DNA of 64,000 bases. Source: Clostridia bacterium UC5.1-1C12. Lineage in GTDB: Bacteria; Bacillota_I; Bacilli_A; Erysipelotrichales; Erysipelotrichaceae. The stretch's first letter is position 1. Each line of letters starts with the position of its first letter. The translations under genes and the position numbers were made by a program. This document shows positions 1 through 8,267 of the stretch, piece after piece. The notes under the pieces are model-generated. The model saw nothing but the letters and a program-made list of their open reading frames with translations. It was not told the origin of the DNA and searched no databases. Location of the stretch: positions 788,362 to 852,361 of the forward strand of contig BBZX01000001.1 of the NCBI GenBank assembly GCA_001305055.1. The letters run 5' to 3'.

Positions 1-42
1 CAGCCAGAACATCTTTCTTTTATTGGTTGAACGCTCCTTCAC
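1..42 (-). CDS. second iron-chelate ABC permease, 5' end only
   Basis: Only 14 codons lie in the window. A GTG start at 42 overlaps the TGA stop of the upstream permease by four bases (GTGA), and a strong GAGGAGG site sits seven bases upstream. The visible residues are basic and then hydrophobic (KERSTNKRKMFWL), as at the start of a membrane permease. FecCD-type permeases usually occur as adjacent pairs, so this is probably the partner subunit. The identity rests on context. Confidence 0.55.
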   Translation of the reverse strand, partial: MKERSTNKRKMFWL

Positions 43-1076
43 TGCTTTGCCTCCTCTTCAATTACCGGCTGATTCGCACAGCCGCTGCCGAAGATGGAAA
101 GCTGAATGCTGCGGCTGCCATGATTTAATCGATAAAATAACAAGCCGATAAACAGCAGACTGCCGATAATGCCGACAATCAGTTCAATCGGCAGCTCATA
201 GGGGTAAATCACTGTTCTGCCGATCATATCGCAAACCAGTACAAACAAAGCGCCAAATAAAGCAGTATCCGCCATTGTTCCCCGGATCTTATCCCCCTTA
301 AACATCGCTACCAAATTCGGCACTATTAAACCGATATAAGAAATACTGCCAACGACAACAACAATACTCGCACTAATCATTGCTGCGATGGATAACCCCA
401 GGAATAACACAAGGTTATAATTCACACCCAGATTCTTGGAAAAATCTTTTCCCATGCCGACGATATTAAAATGATTGGCATAGAAAAAGGCGGCGAGTAC
501 CAAGGGCACAACCAGATAAACAATCTCATAACGGCCGCGCAGCACTAAGGAGAAATGACCGACCAGCCACGAAGAAAGGGCTTGGGTTGCCTCATATTTA
601 TAAGCGAGAAAACTTGTTATACCGCCAATCACATTACCAAACATAATGCCGACTAAGGGAACCATCACAACATCCTTAAACTGTATTTTTTGAATAAAAT
701 AGACAAACAGCCACGTTCCGAAGATAGCTGTAATAAACGCAAAGACCGCACGGCTCCAAAGCGTTGATCCAGGCATGAATAGTAATGCAATCAAGATTCC
801 CAGCTGAGCCGAAGAAAGCGTTGCCCCGGTTGTAGGGGATACAAACTTATTCATACATAATTTCTGCATGATCAGGCCCGCCACACTCATGCCGATGCCT
901 GTACAGAGAATTGCCAGCAGCCTGGGTATCCGTGAAATCAAAAGCAGCTGCAGCTGTTCATTATTGCCGTTGAGAACACCGCTCAGCGTTACATCTGATA
1001 CACCGATAAACAAAGACATAATTGATAAAACAAATAATGCCGCTGCCAGCAGAAAGGTTATTTTTACCTTTTTAAT
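39..1076 (-). CDS. FecCD-family iron-chelate ABC transporter permease
   Basis: Membrane permease of a ferric-siderophore or heme-type importer. The protein has about nine hydrophobic segments and typical FecCD stretches, such as GIGMSVAGLIMQ near the N-terminus and the SYIGLIVPNL loop that couples to the ATPase. The first ATG is at 1019, which would delete the first membrane segment and leaves no ribosome-binding site. Reading upstream in frame, an excellent TAGGAGGGG site (1089-1081) precedes ATC-ATT-AAA-AAG-GTA. Translation therefore probably starts at ATT (1076), giving IKKVKITFLLAAALFVLSIMS in front of the annotated methionine. A miscalled base in an ATG is an alternative. It is translationally coupled to the next permease. 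Confidence 0.85.
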   Translation of the reverse strand: MKKVKITFLLAAALFVLSIMSLFIGVSDVTLSGVLNGNNEQLQLLLISRIPRLLAILCTGIGMSVAGLIMQKLCMNKFVSPTTGATLSSAQLGILIALLFMPGSTLWSRAVFAFITAIFGTWLFVYFIQKIQFKDVVMVPLVGIMFGNVIGGITSFLAYKYEATQALSSWLVGHFSLVLRGRYEIVYLVVPLVLAAFFYANHFNIVGMGKDFSKNLGVNYNLVLFLGLSIAAMISASIVVVVGSISYIGLIVPNLVAMFKGDKIRGTMADTALFGALFVLVCDMIGRTVIYPYELPIELIVGIIGSLLFIGLLFYRLNHGSRSIQLSIFGSGCANQPVIEEEAKQ

Positions 1077-1091
1077 GATACCCCTCCTAAC

Positions 1092-1183
1092 AAGTTAGAT
1101 ATTTCTAACTTTATCTTTTGAAGAATGCAGTTAGCTTCAACTAACTGCCTGTTCATTCTATCAACTCCATCTTCTTTTGTCAA
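1092..1183 (-). promoter_or_regulatory. promoter and two inverted-repeat operators of the iron permease operon
   Basis: On the minus strand a -35 box TTGACA (1183-1178) and a -10 box TAGAAT (1160-1155) are separated by 17 bases. An inverted repeat CAGTTAG-N6-CTAACTG lies at 1128-1147, where transcription should start. A second repeat, AAGTTAGA-N4-TCTAACTT, lies at 1092-1111 just before the ribosome-binding site. The shared GTTAG...CTAAC half-sites resemble DtxR/IdeR-type metal-repressor boxes. Sites are seen; the regulator's identity is inferred. Confidence 0.6.
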
Positions 1184-1254
1184 ATGATTTTATTATAAAA
1201 TTTTATTGTGAATTAAAATTTATAAATTATTATTTTATTTTATGGAATTTCACT

Positions 1255-1284
1255 TTGAAATTATTTTTAAATTTTGTTTATAAT
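1255..1284 (+). promoter_or_regulatory. promoter of the MATE leader
   Basis: TTGAAA at 1255-1260 and TATAAT at 1279-1284 with an 18-base spacer. The predicted start at about 1291 coincides with the first base of the structured leader. Confidence 0.6.
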
Positions 1285-1290
1285 TAAACC

Positions 1291-1456
1291 ATGCAACGCG
1301 TAGCTTTTGGCATAAAACCAGTTGACACTACGAGTTGCTTTTTATGTGGTTTTCAATATAGTTCTTATCAATATTGAAACCAAATAGTGTATATTTAGGT
1401 TTTAGCGTGTGGCCAAGGGCATAAATCCAGCTCCTTTTGCCGCTCGCTTTTTTGTT
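1291..1456 (+). promoter_or_regulatory. structured leader, candidate guanidine-IV (mepA-type) riboswitch with terminator
   Basis: Three hairpins precede the MATE gene. Hairpin 1 pairs GCAAC and CGTAG (1293-1303) with CTACG and GTTGC (1328-1338) and shows GGCATAAAACCAG in its loop. Hairpin 2 is at about 1349-1381. Hairpin 3 (about 1404-1448) runs from AGCGTGTGGCC to GCCGCTCGCT, is followed by a T-run as in an intrinsic terminator, and shows GGCATAAATCCAG in its loop. The two loops differ at one of 13 positions. A terminator-containing leader with paired conserved loops, directly upstream of a MATE gene, fits the guanidine-IV class. That class assignment is from memory and needs a covariance-model search. 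Confidence 0.5.
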
Positions 1457-1473
1457 TAACAAGGAGGAAATTT

Positions 1474-2887
1474 ATGGAACAAAAATCAAATCATTTTTTA
1501 GAAACAGAGGCCATTCAAGCATTGATGCGCAAATATGCCCTGCCCTGCATCATATCCTTGCTGGTAGCGGCATTATACAATATCGTAGATCAAATATTCA
1601 TCGCCAATGCCAGTTATCTGGCTCTTACGGCAACGCCGCTAATACTGTTGTATTTCCACTGACCGTTGTCGCACTCGCCGCTGCCGTCATGATTGGCGAT
1701 GGCTGCTGTGCCTTTGTGAGCTTATCACTAGGTGCCAATGATAAAACAAAGGCTCATCAAAGCATCGGCAATGCCATTCTGTTATGCCTGACTGCTTCCC
1801 TGCTGCTTACGGCGGTTTATTTACTTTTTCAAGATGCGATCTTGACGATGTTCGGCGGACAGGTAAATGCTGAAACATTTGCCTTAAGTAAATCATATTT
1901 TTCACTATCACCCTCGGTATTCCCTTCTATATGTTTGGACAGGCAATGAATCCCATTATCCGCTCTGATGGAAGTCCAAAATTTGCGATGATTTCTACTC
2001 TGGCTGGTGCCGCTGTCAATATTATTTTAGATCCCATCTTTATTTTTATCTTCAAATGGGGTATGATGGGGGCAGCAGCAGCGACCGTAATCGGACAAGT
2101 TCTAACTGCCGTTCTCGCAATCTGGTACCTCTGTCATATGAAAGCTGTCACACTGAATAAAAACAGCTTTACGATTCAGCCAAAACTGACTCTGCGCTTT
2201 TTGTCTTTAGGTATCTGCAGTTTTCTTTCACAGATTTCATTGGTAGCAGCGATGGCGGCAATCAACAATATGATTACCAAGTACGGTGCGCTTGATCCTA
2301 TATTTTCACAGGCTCAATATGCACAGATACCCATGGCTGTCGTCGGTATTGTCATGAAATTCTTTCAAATCGTAATATCGATTGCCGTCGGTATGGCAGC
2401 TGGCTGCATTCCTATTATTGGTTATAATATCGGTGCCGGGCGTCAAGACCGAGCGCGCAGTCTGTTTACCCATCTCTTAATTTGGGAGACCATCGTCGGT
2501 GCGGTTGCACTACTCATCGCAGAAGGCTTTCCACATCAGTTAATCACTGTTTTTGGTGCTGCGAATGAAAGTATTTATTATACAGAATTTGCTGTGCGTT
2601 CCTTCCGCATTTATTTATGTATGATGATTTTTGCCTGTGTCAATAAGGCAACCTTCATTTATCTTCAAGCTTTAGGAAAGGCGCTCGTATCTACGCTGCT
2701 TTCGATGCTGCGTGAAGTAGTATTTGGTGTCGGCTTTGCCTTAATCCTGCCGCTGTTCTTTGGTTTAGACGGCGTCCTTTACTCCATGCCGGTATCTGAT
2801 ATTTTAACCTTCTTAATATCCGCAGCGGTTATCTTCAGCACTTATAAGTATTTAGATTCAGAACAGAAAAAGGAGATCCTATCATGA
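1474..2887 (+). CDS. MATE-family multidrug efflux transporter (MepA-like), frame broken twice
   Basis: Sodium- or proton-coupled exporter of the MATE family. The start ATG follows AAGGAGGAAATTT. Three consecutive frames together give a normal ~470-residue MATE protein: an N-terminal YNIVDQIFI segment (typical of MepA), GNAANTVVFPLTVVALAAAV, and a long C-terminal part with MFGQAMNPIIRSDGSPKFAM and GAGRQDRAR. The frame is lost near 1620 (a G short in CTGGC) and near 1900 (a T short). Both sides of each break align with the same family, so indels are more likely than decay. The leader just upstream suggests ligand-controlled expression. It overlaps the next gene by four bases (ATGA). Confidence 0.85.
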
Positions 2888-3473
2888 ACAAAAAAATTAT
2901 TACTATCAGCCGTGAATTTGGCAGCGGCGGCCGAACCGTCGGCAGGCTTACGGCAGAAAAGCTGGGAATCGCGTGTTATGATCAATCTTTGATTGAGGAA
3001 TTATCAGTGAAAAGCGGCTTCACAAAGGAATATATTGCCGAAAAAAGTGAATATGCCAGTCATGGCGGCTGGTTGGCCAATGCTTTGCGGATCGTTCGGT
3101 GGACGGCTATTCCAATCAAGATTATATTTGGTTCATTCAAAGAAAGATCATACTTGAACTGGCGGAAAAAGGTCCGTGTGTGATCGTCGGCCGCTGTGCT
3201 GATTATATATTAAAAGAACACGATTGTTTAAAGGTATTTATTCATGCCAGTATGGAAAAGCGTGCAAAACGAATCGTTGAACAATATGGTGAAAGAGATG
3301 ATTCACCGATGAAGCGCTTAAAAGACAAGGATAAACGCCGGGCCGCTTATTATCAGTTCTATACAGACATGAACTGGGGAGATGTGCATAATTATCACAT
3401 TTCTTTAGACAGCGGTGAACTGGGCATTGATCAATGTGCCGAATTGATTACCCATCTTTATAATGCTGAATAA
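2884..3473 (+). CDS. cytidylate kinase-like protein
   Basis: P-loop nucleotide kinase of the cytidylate-kinase-like (Cytidylate_kin_2) family. It starts MNKKIITISREFGSGGRTVG, with the P-loop in GSGGRTVG, and later shows CVIVGRCADYIL and an arginine-rich lid region (EKRAKRIVEQYGERDD). The frame is broken near 3100; the two parts together give about 196 residues, normal for the family. Its start overlaps the MATE stop, so the two are co-transcribed. The substrate cannot be told from sequence, and these stand-alone members are often unassigned. Confidence 0.75.
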
Positions 3474-3475
3474 TG

Positions 3476-3516
3476 TAAAATGTACTTATACCGTAATTGG
3501 ATAAGTACATTTTTAA
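3476..3516. terminator. bidirectional terminator between convergent genes
   Basis: Hairpin AAAATGTACTTA / TAAGTACATTTTT with T-runs on both strands. It lies between the kinase-like gene (+) and the alkyltransferase-like gene (-). Confidence 0.75.
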
Positions 3517-3809
3517 TTTTTCCATTGATAGCTGGCCATGTTAATTTTCCCTGGGGACGTGCAGAAAACACCTTCATTTGCCAATAATTCGCGCTGTTCC
3601 TCCCAGCCTGTGACTAAGCGGCCATCACTGTGCAGTACCCGATGACATGGATAACGGCCAAAATATTCAGCCTGTGAGAGAATCTTGCCGACCATCCGCG
3701 CCCGTTTTGGATAACCGGATAAGGCAGCAATCTGGGAGTAGCTGGCAACTTTTCCTTTGGGTATTTCACGCACGATTTCTAAGACCATATAGGCAAAATC
3801 TTCATTCAT
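3513..3809 (-). CDS. alkyltransferase-like DNA repair protein (MGMT C-terminal domain)
   Basis: A 98-residue protein that corresponds to only the DNA-binding/active-site domain of O6-alkylguanine-DNA alkyltransferase. It has IPKGKVASYSQIAALSGYP (helix-turn-helix region) and the active-site motif PCHRV with the acceptor cysteine present. Small Atl1-type proteins often replace this cysteine; here it is kept, so methyl transfer is possible. The start is the ATG at 3809, preceded by AGGAGG, rather than an upstream in-frame methionine. It overlaps the preceding gene's stop (ATGAATGA), showing translational coupling. Confidence 0.8.
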   Translation of the reverse strand: MNEDFAYMVLEIVREIPKGKVASYSQIAALSGYPKRARMVGKILSQAEYFGRYPCHRVLHSDGRLVTGWEEQRELLANEGVFCTSPGKINMASYQWKN

Positions 3810-4203
3810 CACAAGAAGCCTCCTTCTTTTCATAACCGCTGTCAATAAAAAAATGATTTGAAATTCTTGTACCAAAACGAGGACTTGAAAAAAGGATCAC
3901 TTCTATATCCTTTACCTGATCAAGCTTAACAGGCGTGAATGTCTGTTTGTATTTTGATTCATCATTATTGATCCAGTGGCCTGATTCATCAAGATTATCC
4001 CATGTCTGCAGATATATGACATCATGAATCTTATGATCATAATCAGCATGTATTCGATACGGATCAGCATAACCGTCTAAGTAAGTCCCATCCTGCATAT
4101 GACAGCGAACCATCTTACCATTGATCTCCGCAAGCGTTTTTTCATTTAACACATTACTCTCTTTTAATTTCCCATCAAGTGTATAAAACATGATTTGTCT
4201 CAT
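3802..4203 (-). CDS. hypothetical protein, 133 aa
   Basis: A soluble acidic protein of 133 residues that I do not recognise. It starts MRQIMFYTLDGKLKESNVLNE and contains a stretch suggesting a small beta-rich fold (GKMVRCHMQDGTYLDGYADPY). A GAGGT ribosome-binding site lies about seven bases before the ATG. It ends inside the start of the alkyltransferase-like gene, so the two form an operon. Confidence 0.65.
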   Translation of the reverse strand: MRQIMFYTLDGKLKESNVLNEKTLAEINGKMVRCHMQDGTYLDGYADPYRIHADYDHKIHDVIYLQTWDNLDESGHWINNDESKYKQTFTPVKLDQVKDIEVILFSSPRFGTRISNHFFIDSGYEKKEASCDE

Positions 4204-4269
4204 TTTATGTACCTCTTTTAGTAGATTATAACACAGCCGCTGGCATAGCTTAAAAGATAATTTTTAGAA

Positions 4270-4793
4270 TCAATGCATAAAGATTCTCTTTTTCTTAATC
4301 ATTATTGAAAATTCATCAATGATATCCAGCATGAGCCATACTTGTTCTGCCTCTGATTCATCACTATCATGCTTTACATACTTTATCAGCTCTCCATAAT
4401 AAATCTTATTATATTCAAACATAGACTTAACGCTAACATAACTATCATGTATTTTTATTAATATATCAATATTTTTAAGTGATTTACTTAATTCATAATC
4501 AGCTGCCTGCGAATGATATACAATGATATCAAAACTGTTCCAGAAGTCAGTAACCTGAATGCCAATAAAGGCTTCATCATAAAATTTTCTTTTAACAAAT
4601 AATAAGATACATTATATCCTGATGAAGCGGCATATTTAAGCCGATAAAAAATGTATCTTCAAGACATGTGTGATAATTTTCATCAAATTCATGCTTATGC
4701 AATCAAAAGGCTGCTCATAATACACTTTTTTGTAAGTGAAATGACTAAAATTAAAGAGACTATTAATAAGACTGCTCAAAGAAATTTCTTCAT
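4270..4793 (-). CDS. hypothetical protein, frame broken at least three times
   Basis: No single open frame covers this region, but joined frames give a continuous ~175-residue protein. It reads MKKISLSSLINSLFNFSHF, then HKHEFDENYHTCLEDTFFIG, then KFYDEAFIGIQVTDFWNSF, and ends in a charged helical tail (EAEQVWLMLDIIDEFSIMIK) and KKRIFMH. Breaks lie near 4783 (short A-run after the start), 4690 and 4595. A good promoter precedes it on the minus strand (TTGAGA at 4852-4847, TATAAT at 4830-4825, 16-base spacer). The function is unknown. It could also be a real pseudogene. Confidence 0.5.
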
Positions 4794-4875
4794 ACTCTGC
4801 CTGCCTTTAAACCTTTATATCTGCATTATACCATTTACGACTTTATTCTCAATCTCCAACTATTGTACAGCATAC

Positions 4876-4905
4876 AAAAAGGTACCGTTTTAACAGTACC
4901 CTTAA
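4876..4905 (-). terminator. terminator of the oleate hydratase gene
   Basis: On the minus strand AAGGGTAC, a 10-base loop and GTACC are followed by TTTTTG, directly after the ohyA stop. Confidence 0.65.
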
Positions 4906-4910
4906 TCAAA

Positions 4911-6716
4911 TTATTCTTCTGTATCCGGAATCAATCCTGATTCCTTCAATAAAATTTCCACATCAGTTCCCCTCACAAACCGCATCGCGATCTTAATCAT
5001 TTCTCTTTCCTTAAATGACAGCTTAATGTTTGTAATCGGCTGCTTATCAATGGCATAGTAGCAAGCTCTCAGCAATTCACGAACATCATATTTACTGCCC
5101 CATACTTCCGGCACACCGCGGTCAACATTTAATAATGTATAAACTGATTCCATACCTGTACGCATTGAATATTCCGTAGTGAAAATAGTGTCTCTCGGTG
5201 TTTCCGCAAACTGACCGATGAAGGCAAAGTTTACAGCACCTTCAGGTACAACCTTTGGACGGTCACTTTCTTTTCTTGGCTGGAAGAATGAATTAATGAA
5301 CGGCATGAAGCAAGTGGTTGTGTTGCAGGCATTCTTCGCTAAATCTTCAATTTGATCACCAGGTACGCCGATATGATAGAGCCATTCCTGACAAATTTCC
5401 TCACCGGTGCAGTCACGCATTGCCTTTTTAACAAAATTACCCTCTTTATTAGTCGTTAAACCATAAACCCAAATCAATACGGTATCTTTATCCTGGGCCT
5501 TAAACTGCGGCTGACGATTGATAGTCCAAGACATGTACCAATTTTCTGTACTGTCTTTAACCGTAACAATACCGCCGGTTGTAACCTTTCCTTCACGAGG
5601 ATCACGCTTGCAAATTTTCATGATATGCTGAATGATATCCTCATTCGCAGTCGCAACCGTGGCACTCATCCAGTTTGTAGCTTCAAAATCATCACAATAA
5701 TGATCCGGATCACCATATTCACCATGGTCAGCCTGCGCTGCTATATTCTTCCACAGATCCCAGCTTTCTCCTGTACCATTCTTTACACATGATAAATCTG
5801 GGGCGGTATTCTGATCGCCGTAGCAAGAGGTATCCGTGCAGCAGCCATTAGTAATGAATACTAAATCATCAGCAGTTAAATCAATGGTTTGTTCAACACC
5901 GTCTTTAATATAAACAATTTGCTTTGCTATACGTTCACCATTTTTATTTTCAATGACAACATTTTTAACATTCATGCCAAATTCCAATGTAACGCCATGA
6001 GCTTCCAGATACTTCACTAGCGGCAGAATCATACTTTCATATTGGTTGTATTTAGTGAAACGCAAAGCACTAAAATCAGGTAAACCATCAATATGGTGTA
6101 CATAACGGCATAGATAACGCTTCATTTCCAAAGCACTTGACCAGCGCTGGAAAGCGAACATTGTCTGCCAATAGAGCCAGAAATTCGTTGACCAGAATGA
6201 TTCCGGCAGCACATCCGATATTTTTTTATCCTCTAAATCCTTTTCAGGGGTGATAAATAACTTTGACATAGCTAATGCAGACTCTTTATCTAATGTAAAC
6301 TTCTTATCTGTATGCGCATCCTCACCGCAATTAGTTGACGCACGGCATAAAGAGTAATTCGGATCTTCTTTATTTAACCAATAATATTCATCAAGTACAG
6401 TGACTCCCGGAGTTTCGATTGATGGAACATCGCGGTATACATCCCACATAACCTCAAAATGATTATCCATTTCACGGCCGCCGCGCATATAATAGCCTTT
6501 TGTAATATCTTTGCGGCCATCACAGCTGCCGCCGGCTAAATCTAATTTTTCTAAAATATGAATTCGTTCACCTTTCAACTGTCCATCACGAACAAGATAG
6601 AATGCTGCTGTCAGAGCGGCAAGACCTGAACCAATCACATAAGCTGATTTATGATCAACGTCAGCCGGTTTCTTTGGGCGTGCAAATGCTTCATAATTAC
6701 CACTGCTATAATACAT
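4911..6716 (-). CDS. ohyA: oleate hydratase
   Basis: FAD-dependent hydratase adding water to the cis-9 double bond of oleate or linoleate to give 10-hydroxy fatty acids; in gut bacteria and pathogens it detoxifies host fatty acids. The protein is 601 residues, normal for the family, and intact. It has the family N-terminus MYYSSGNYEAFARPKKP, the dinucleotide-binding motif VIGSGLAALTAAFYL near residue 25, and GGSCDGRKD. The start at 6716 follows GGAGGTACTTAAT; an upstream in-frame extension lacks a binding site. The TetR gene lies upstream in the same direction and ends in its own terminator, so it may regulate ohyA in trans. Confidence 0.93.
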   Translation of the reverse strand: MYYSSGNYEAFARPKKPADVDHKSAYVIGSGLAALTAAFYLVRDGQLKGERIHILEKLDLAGGSCDGRKDITKGYYMRGGREMDNHFEVMWDVYRDVPSIETPGVTVLDEYYWLNKEDPNYSLCRASTNCGEDAHTDKKFTLDKESALAMSKLFITPEKDLEDKKISDVLPESFWSTNFWLYWQTMFAFQRWSSALEMKRYLCRYVHHIDGLPDFSALRFTKYNQYESMILPLVKYLEAHGVTLEFGMNVKNVVIENKNGERIAKQIVYIKDGVEQTIDLTADDLVFITNGCCTDTSCYGDQNTAPDLSCVKNGTGESWDLWKNIAAQADHGEYGDPDHYCDDFEATNWMSATVATANEDIIQHIMKICKRDPREGKVTTGGIVTVKDSTENWYMSWTINRQPQFKAQDKDTVLIWVYGLTTNKEGNFVKKAMRDCTGEEICQEWLYHIGVPGDQIEDLAKNACNTTTCFMPFINSFFQPRKESDRPKVVPEGAVNFAFIGQFAETPRDTIFTTEYSMRTGMESVYTLLNVDRGVPEVWGSKYDVRELLRACYYAIDKQPITNIKLSFKEREMIKIAMRFVRGTDVEILLKESGLIPDTEE

Positions 6717-6840
6717 ATTAAGTACCTCCATTTGTTTTACACCCATAGAATACTCAATAATTAAAAAAGCTGCCATAGACATTACGTCCTGCCTGTCCAA
6801 TCTTTCAACATTGCCTTAACCTTGACAAAATTTCATACAA

Positions 6841-6868
6841 AAACACTGACTTGTATAAATCAGTGTTC
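6841..6868 (-). terminator. terminator of the TetR gene
   Basis: Minus-strand hairpin AACACTGA / TCAGTGTT followed by TTTTTG. The TetR stop codon lies within the stem-loop. Confidence 0.75.
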
Positions 6869-7419
6869 CTTTTCAAAATCATGAAGCGCTTTTGTGATAT
6901 TACCATGTATCATTACATAAAGACGCTGAATAATTGTCTGCGGGTCTTCCCTCATTCCCTTGCTGATCCAATCCAGCACAATACCGACAAAACCATATTT
7001 ATAAAAATCTGCAATAAAAGCTTTATCCGCTTCTGATACTGTATAGACTGCCGCTTCCTCATCAACAACATCATAAAGCAGATGATAGGTTTGTTCATAA
7101 AGGAATCGTTCAAGATGTTCACGATTTAGTGAATGAAAGGTATTTAATACAAAAGAGCTGTTTTCTATCAGATAGTCAAAAATATTCTGAAAGCCCTGCT
7201 GCCAAGTTGCCGCTGTTTTTTATCGCCAAGGATACGGGCCGCTTCACTGACATAGATCCATTCAATCAGATCATAGATATCCTGAAAATGATAATAAAAC
7301 GTTTGACGGTTTACCTCACAGTCCTCAACCAGGTCTGTCACCGTTATTTTATCCAGCGGTTTCTCCTTCAGCAGCTGTTTTAAAGAGGCCGCTAATGCTT
7401 TTTTGGTTGTCTGTGACAT
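6860..7419 (-). CDS. TetR/AcrR-family transcriptional regulator
   Basis: DNA-binding repressor. The N-terminal helix-turn-helix is clear: KITVTDLVEDCEVNRQTFYYHF within the first 45 residues, similar to DhaS-type TetR proteins. The frame breaks near 7222 in an A-run. The next frame continues with a normal ligand-binding domain (TWQQGFQNIFDYLIENSSF and later GMREDPQTIIQRLYVMIHGN) and stops at 6860. The combined length, about 186 residues, is usual. It lies ten bases after the membrane-protein gene 7429-8154 and upstream of oleate hydratase, so a fatty acid is a plausible ligand (inference). Confidence 0.82.
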
Positions 7420-7428
7420 AATTAATCA

Positions 7429-8154
7429 CTAAGCGGATAAGCGCTTATCATGGTGATTTTTTTTCTTGCGCAGTGTCAGTTTTTCTATAAAACCAGTCTT
7501 GTATTTCAATGAAATATAACCCACTAATGCCATGATAAAGGCACCTAAGCAGTCAACGATCAAATCCTTCATCGTATCCTGAAGCGCCGCCCTGCCCATC
7601 AGCAGCTCACCGGATTCAAGAGAAAACTTCTGCATATTTAAGCCCAGAACACCATCAAAGGTAAATTCATAAATTTCCCAAAATACACCTAACGTCACCG
7701 CAAAGCAGAACGCAAAAATCGCAATGAAAATCGGCGACAGATTTAATGGTATCTTATCGGTTTTATTCAGCAATGTCACAAAGGAGAAGCCTAATGCCCC
7801 CAGCATACCGCCGGAAAAGGTATGCAGAATCGTATCCCAATGCGGTACTGTGTAATAAAATGAACGCACCTCGCCAAGAAAGATCGCTCCATATAGGAAG
7901 ATCGCATAAAGTACCAGCATGCCGGAAGGAATCTCAATTTGAAAACGATGAGAAAACAAGCCTGGTAAAGTCATGGCAAATAAGCCGAGAATACATTGTA
8001 CAAGCATTAATACATAATCACTTTTTACACGTCCATAAGGAACATCGTTGCCCGCCGGTGCTAGAAATAATCGAATAATCAAAAAGATTGCCGATATCAG
8101 TAAAGAAAAAAAGACAAAACGGTTAATAAATTTACGCCAGTTGAATTTTTTCAT
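7429..8154 (-). CDS. integral membrane protein (DUF2238-like)
   Basis: A 241-residue protein with about six hydrophobic helices, a basic N-terminus (MKKFNWRKFINRF) and a basic tail (RKKKNHHDKRLSA). The central motif HWDTILHTFSGGMLGALGFSF and the acidic/aromatic FWEIYEFTFDGVLG recall the DUF2238/YjdF membrane family. No function is established for these. It is co-directional with and just upstream of the TetR gene, so the regulator may control it. Confidence 0.65.
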   Translation of the reverse strand: MKKFNWRKFINRFVFFSLLISAIFLIIRLFLAPAGNDVPYGRVKSDYVLMLVQCILGLFAMTLPGLFSHRFQIEIPSGMLVLYAIFLYGAIFLGEVRSFYYTVPHWDTILHTFSGGMLGALGFSFVTLLNKTDKIPLNLSPIFIAIFAFCFAVTLGVFWEIYEFTFDGVLGLNMQKFSLESGELLMGRAALQDTMKDLIVDCLGAFIMALVGYISLKYKTGFIEKLTLRKKKNHHDKRLSA

Positions 8155-8267
8155 AGATTTTCCTTTCCAAATTTAAAATAATCATCATTATTATATCACT
8201 TTCTTTCAAAAAGACAGTCAAATTTACGCAAACTATATAAACTGTCACCGAAAAGAAAACCGATGGA

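Noticed and set aside
868..1098. Plus-strand open frame of 76 codons over the iron permease
   Set aside because: It is antisense to the permease N-terminus and covers its operator; no plausible protein.
7436..7449. Perfect palindrome GATAAGCGCTTATC
   Set aside because: It lies inside the last codons of the membrane-protein gene and has no promoter next to it; probably chance or a weak stem.
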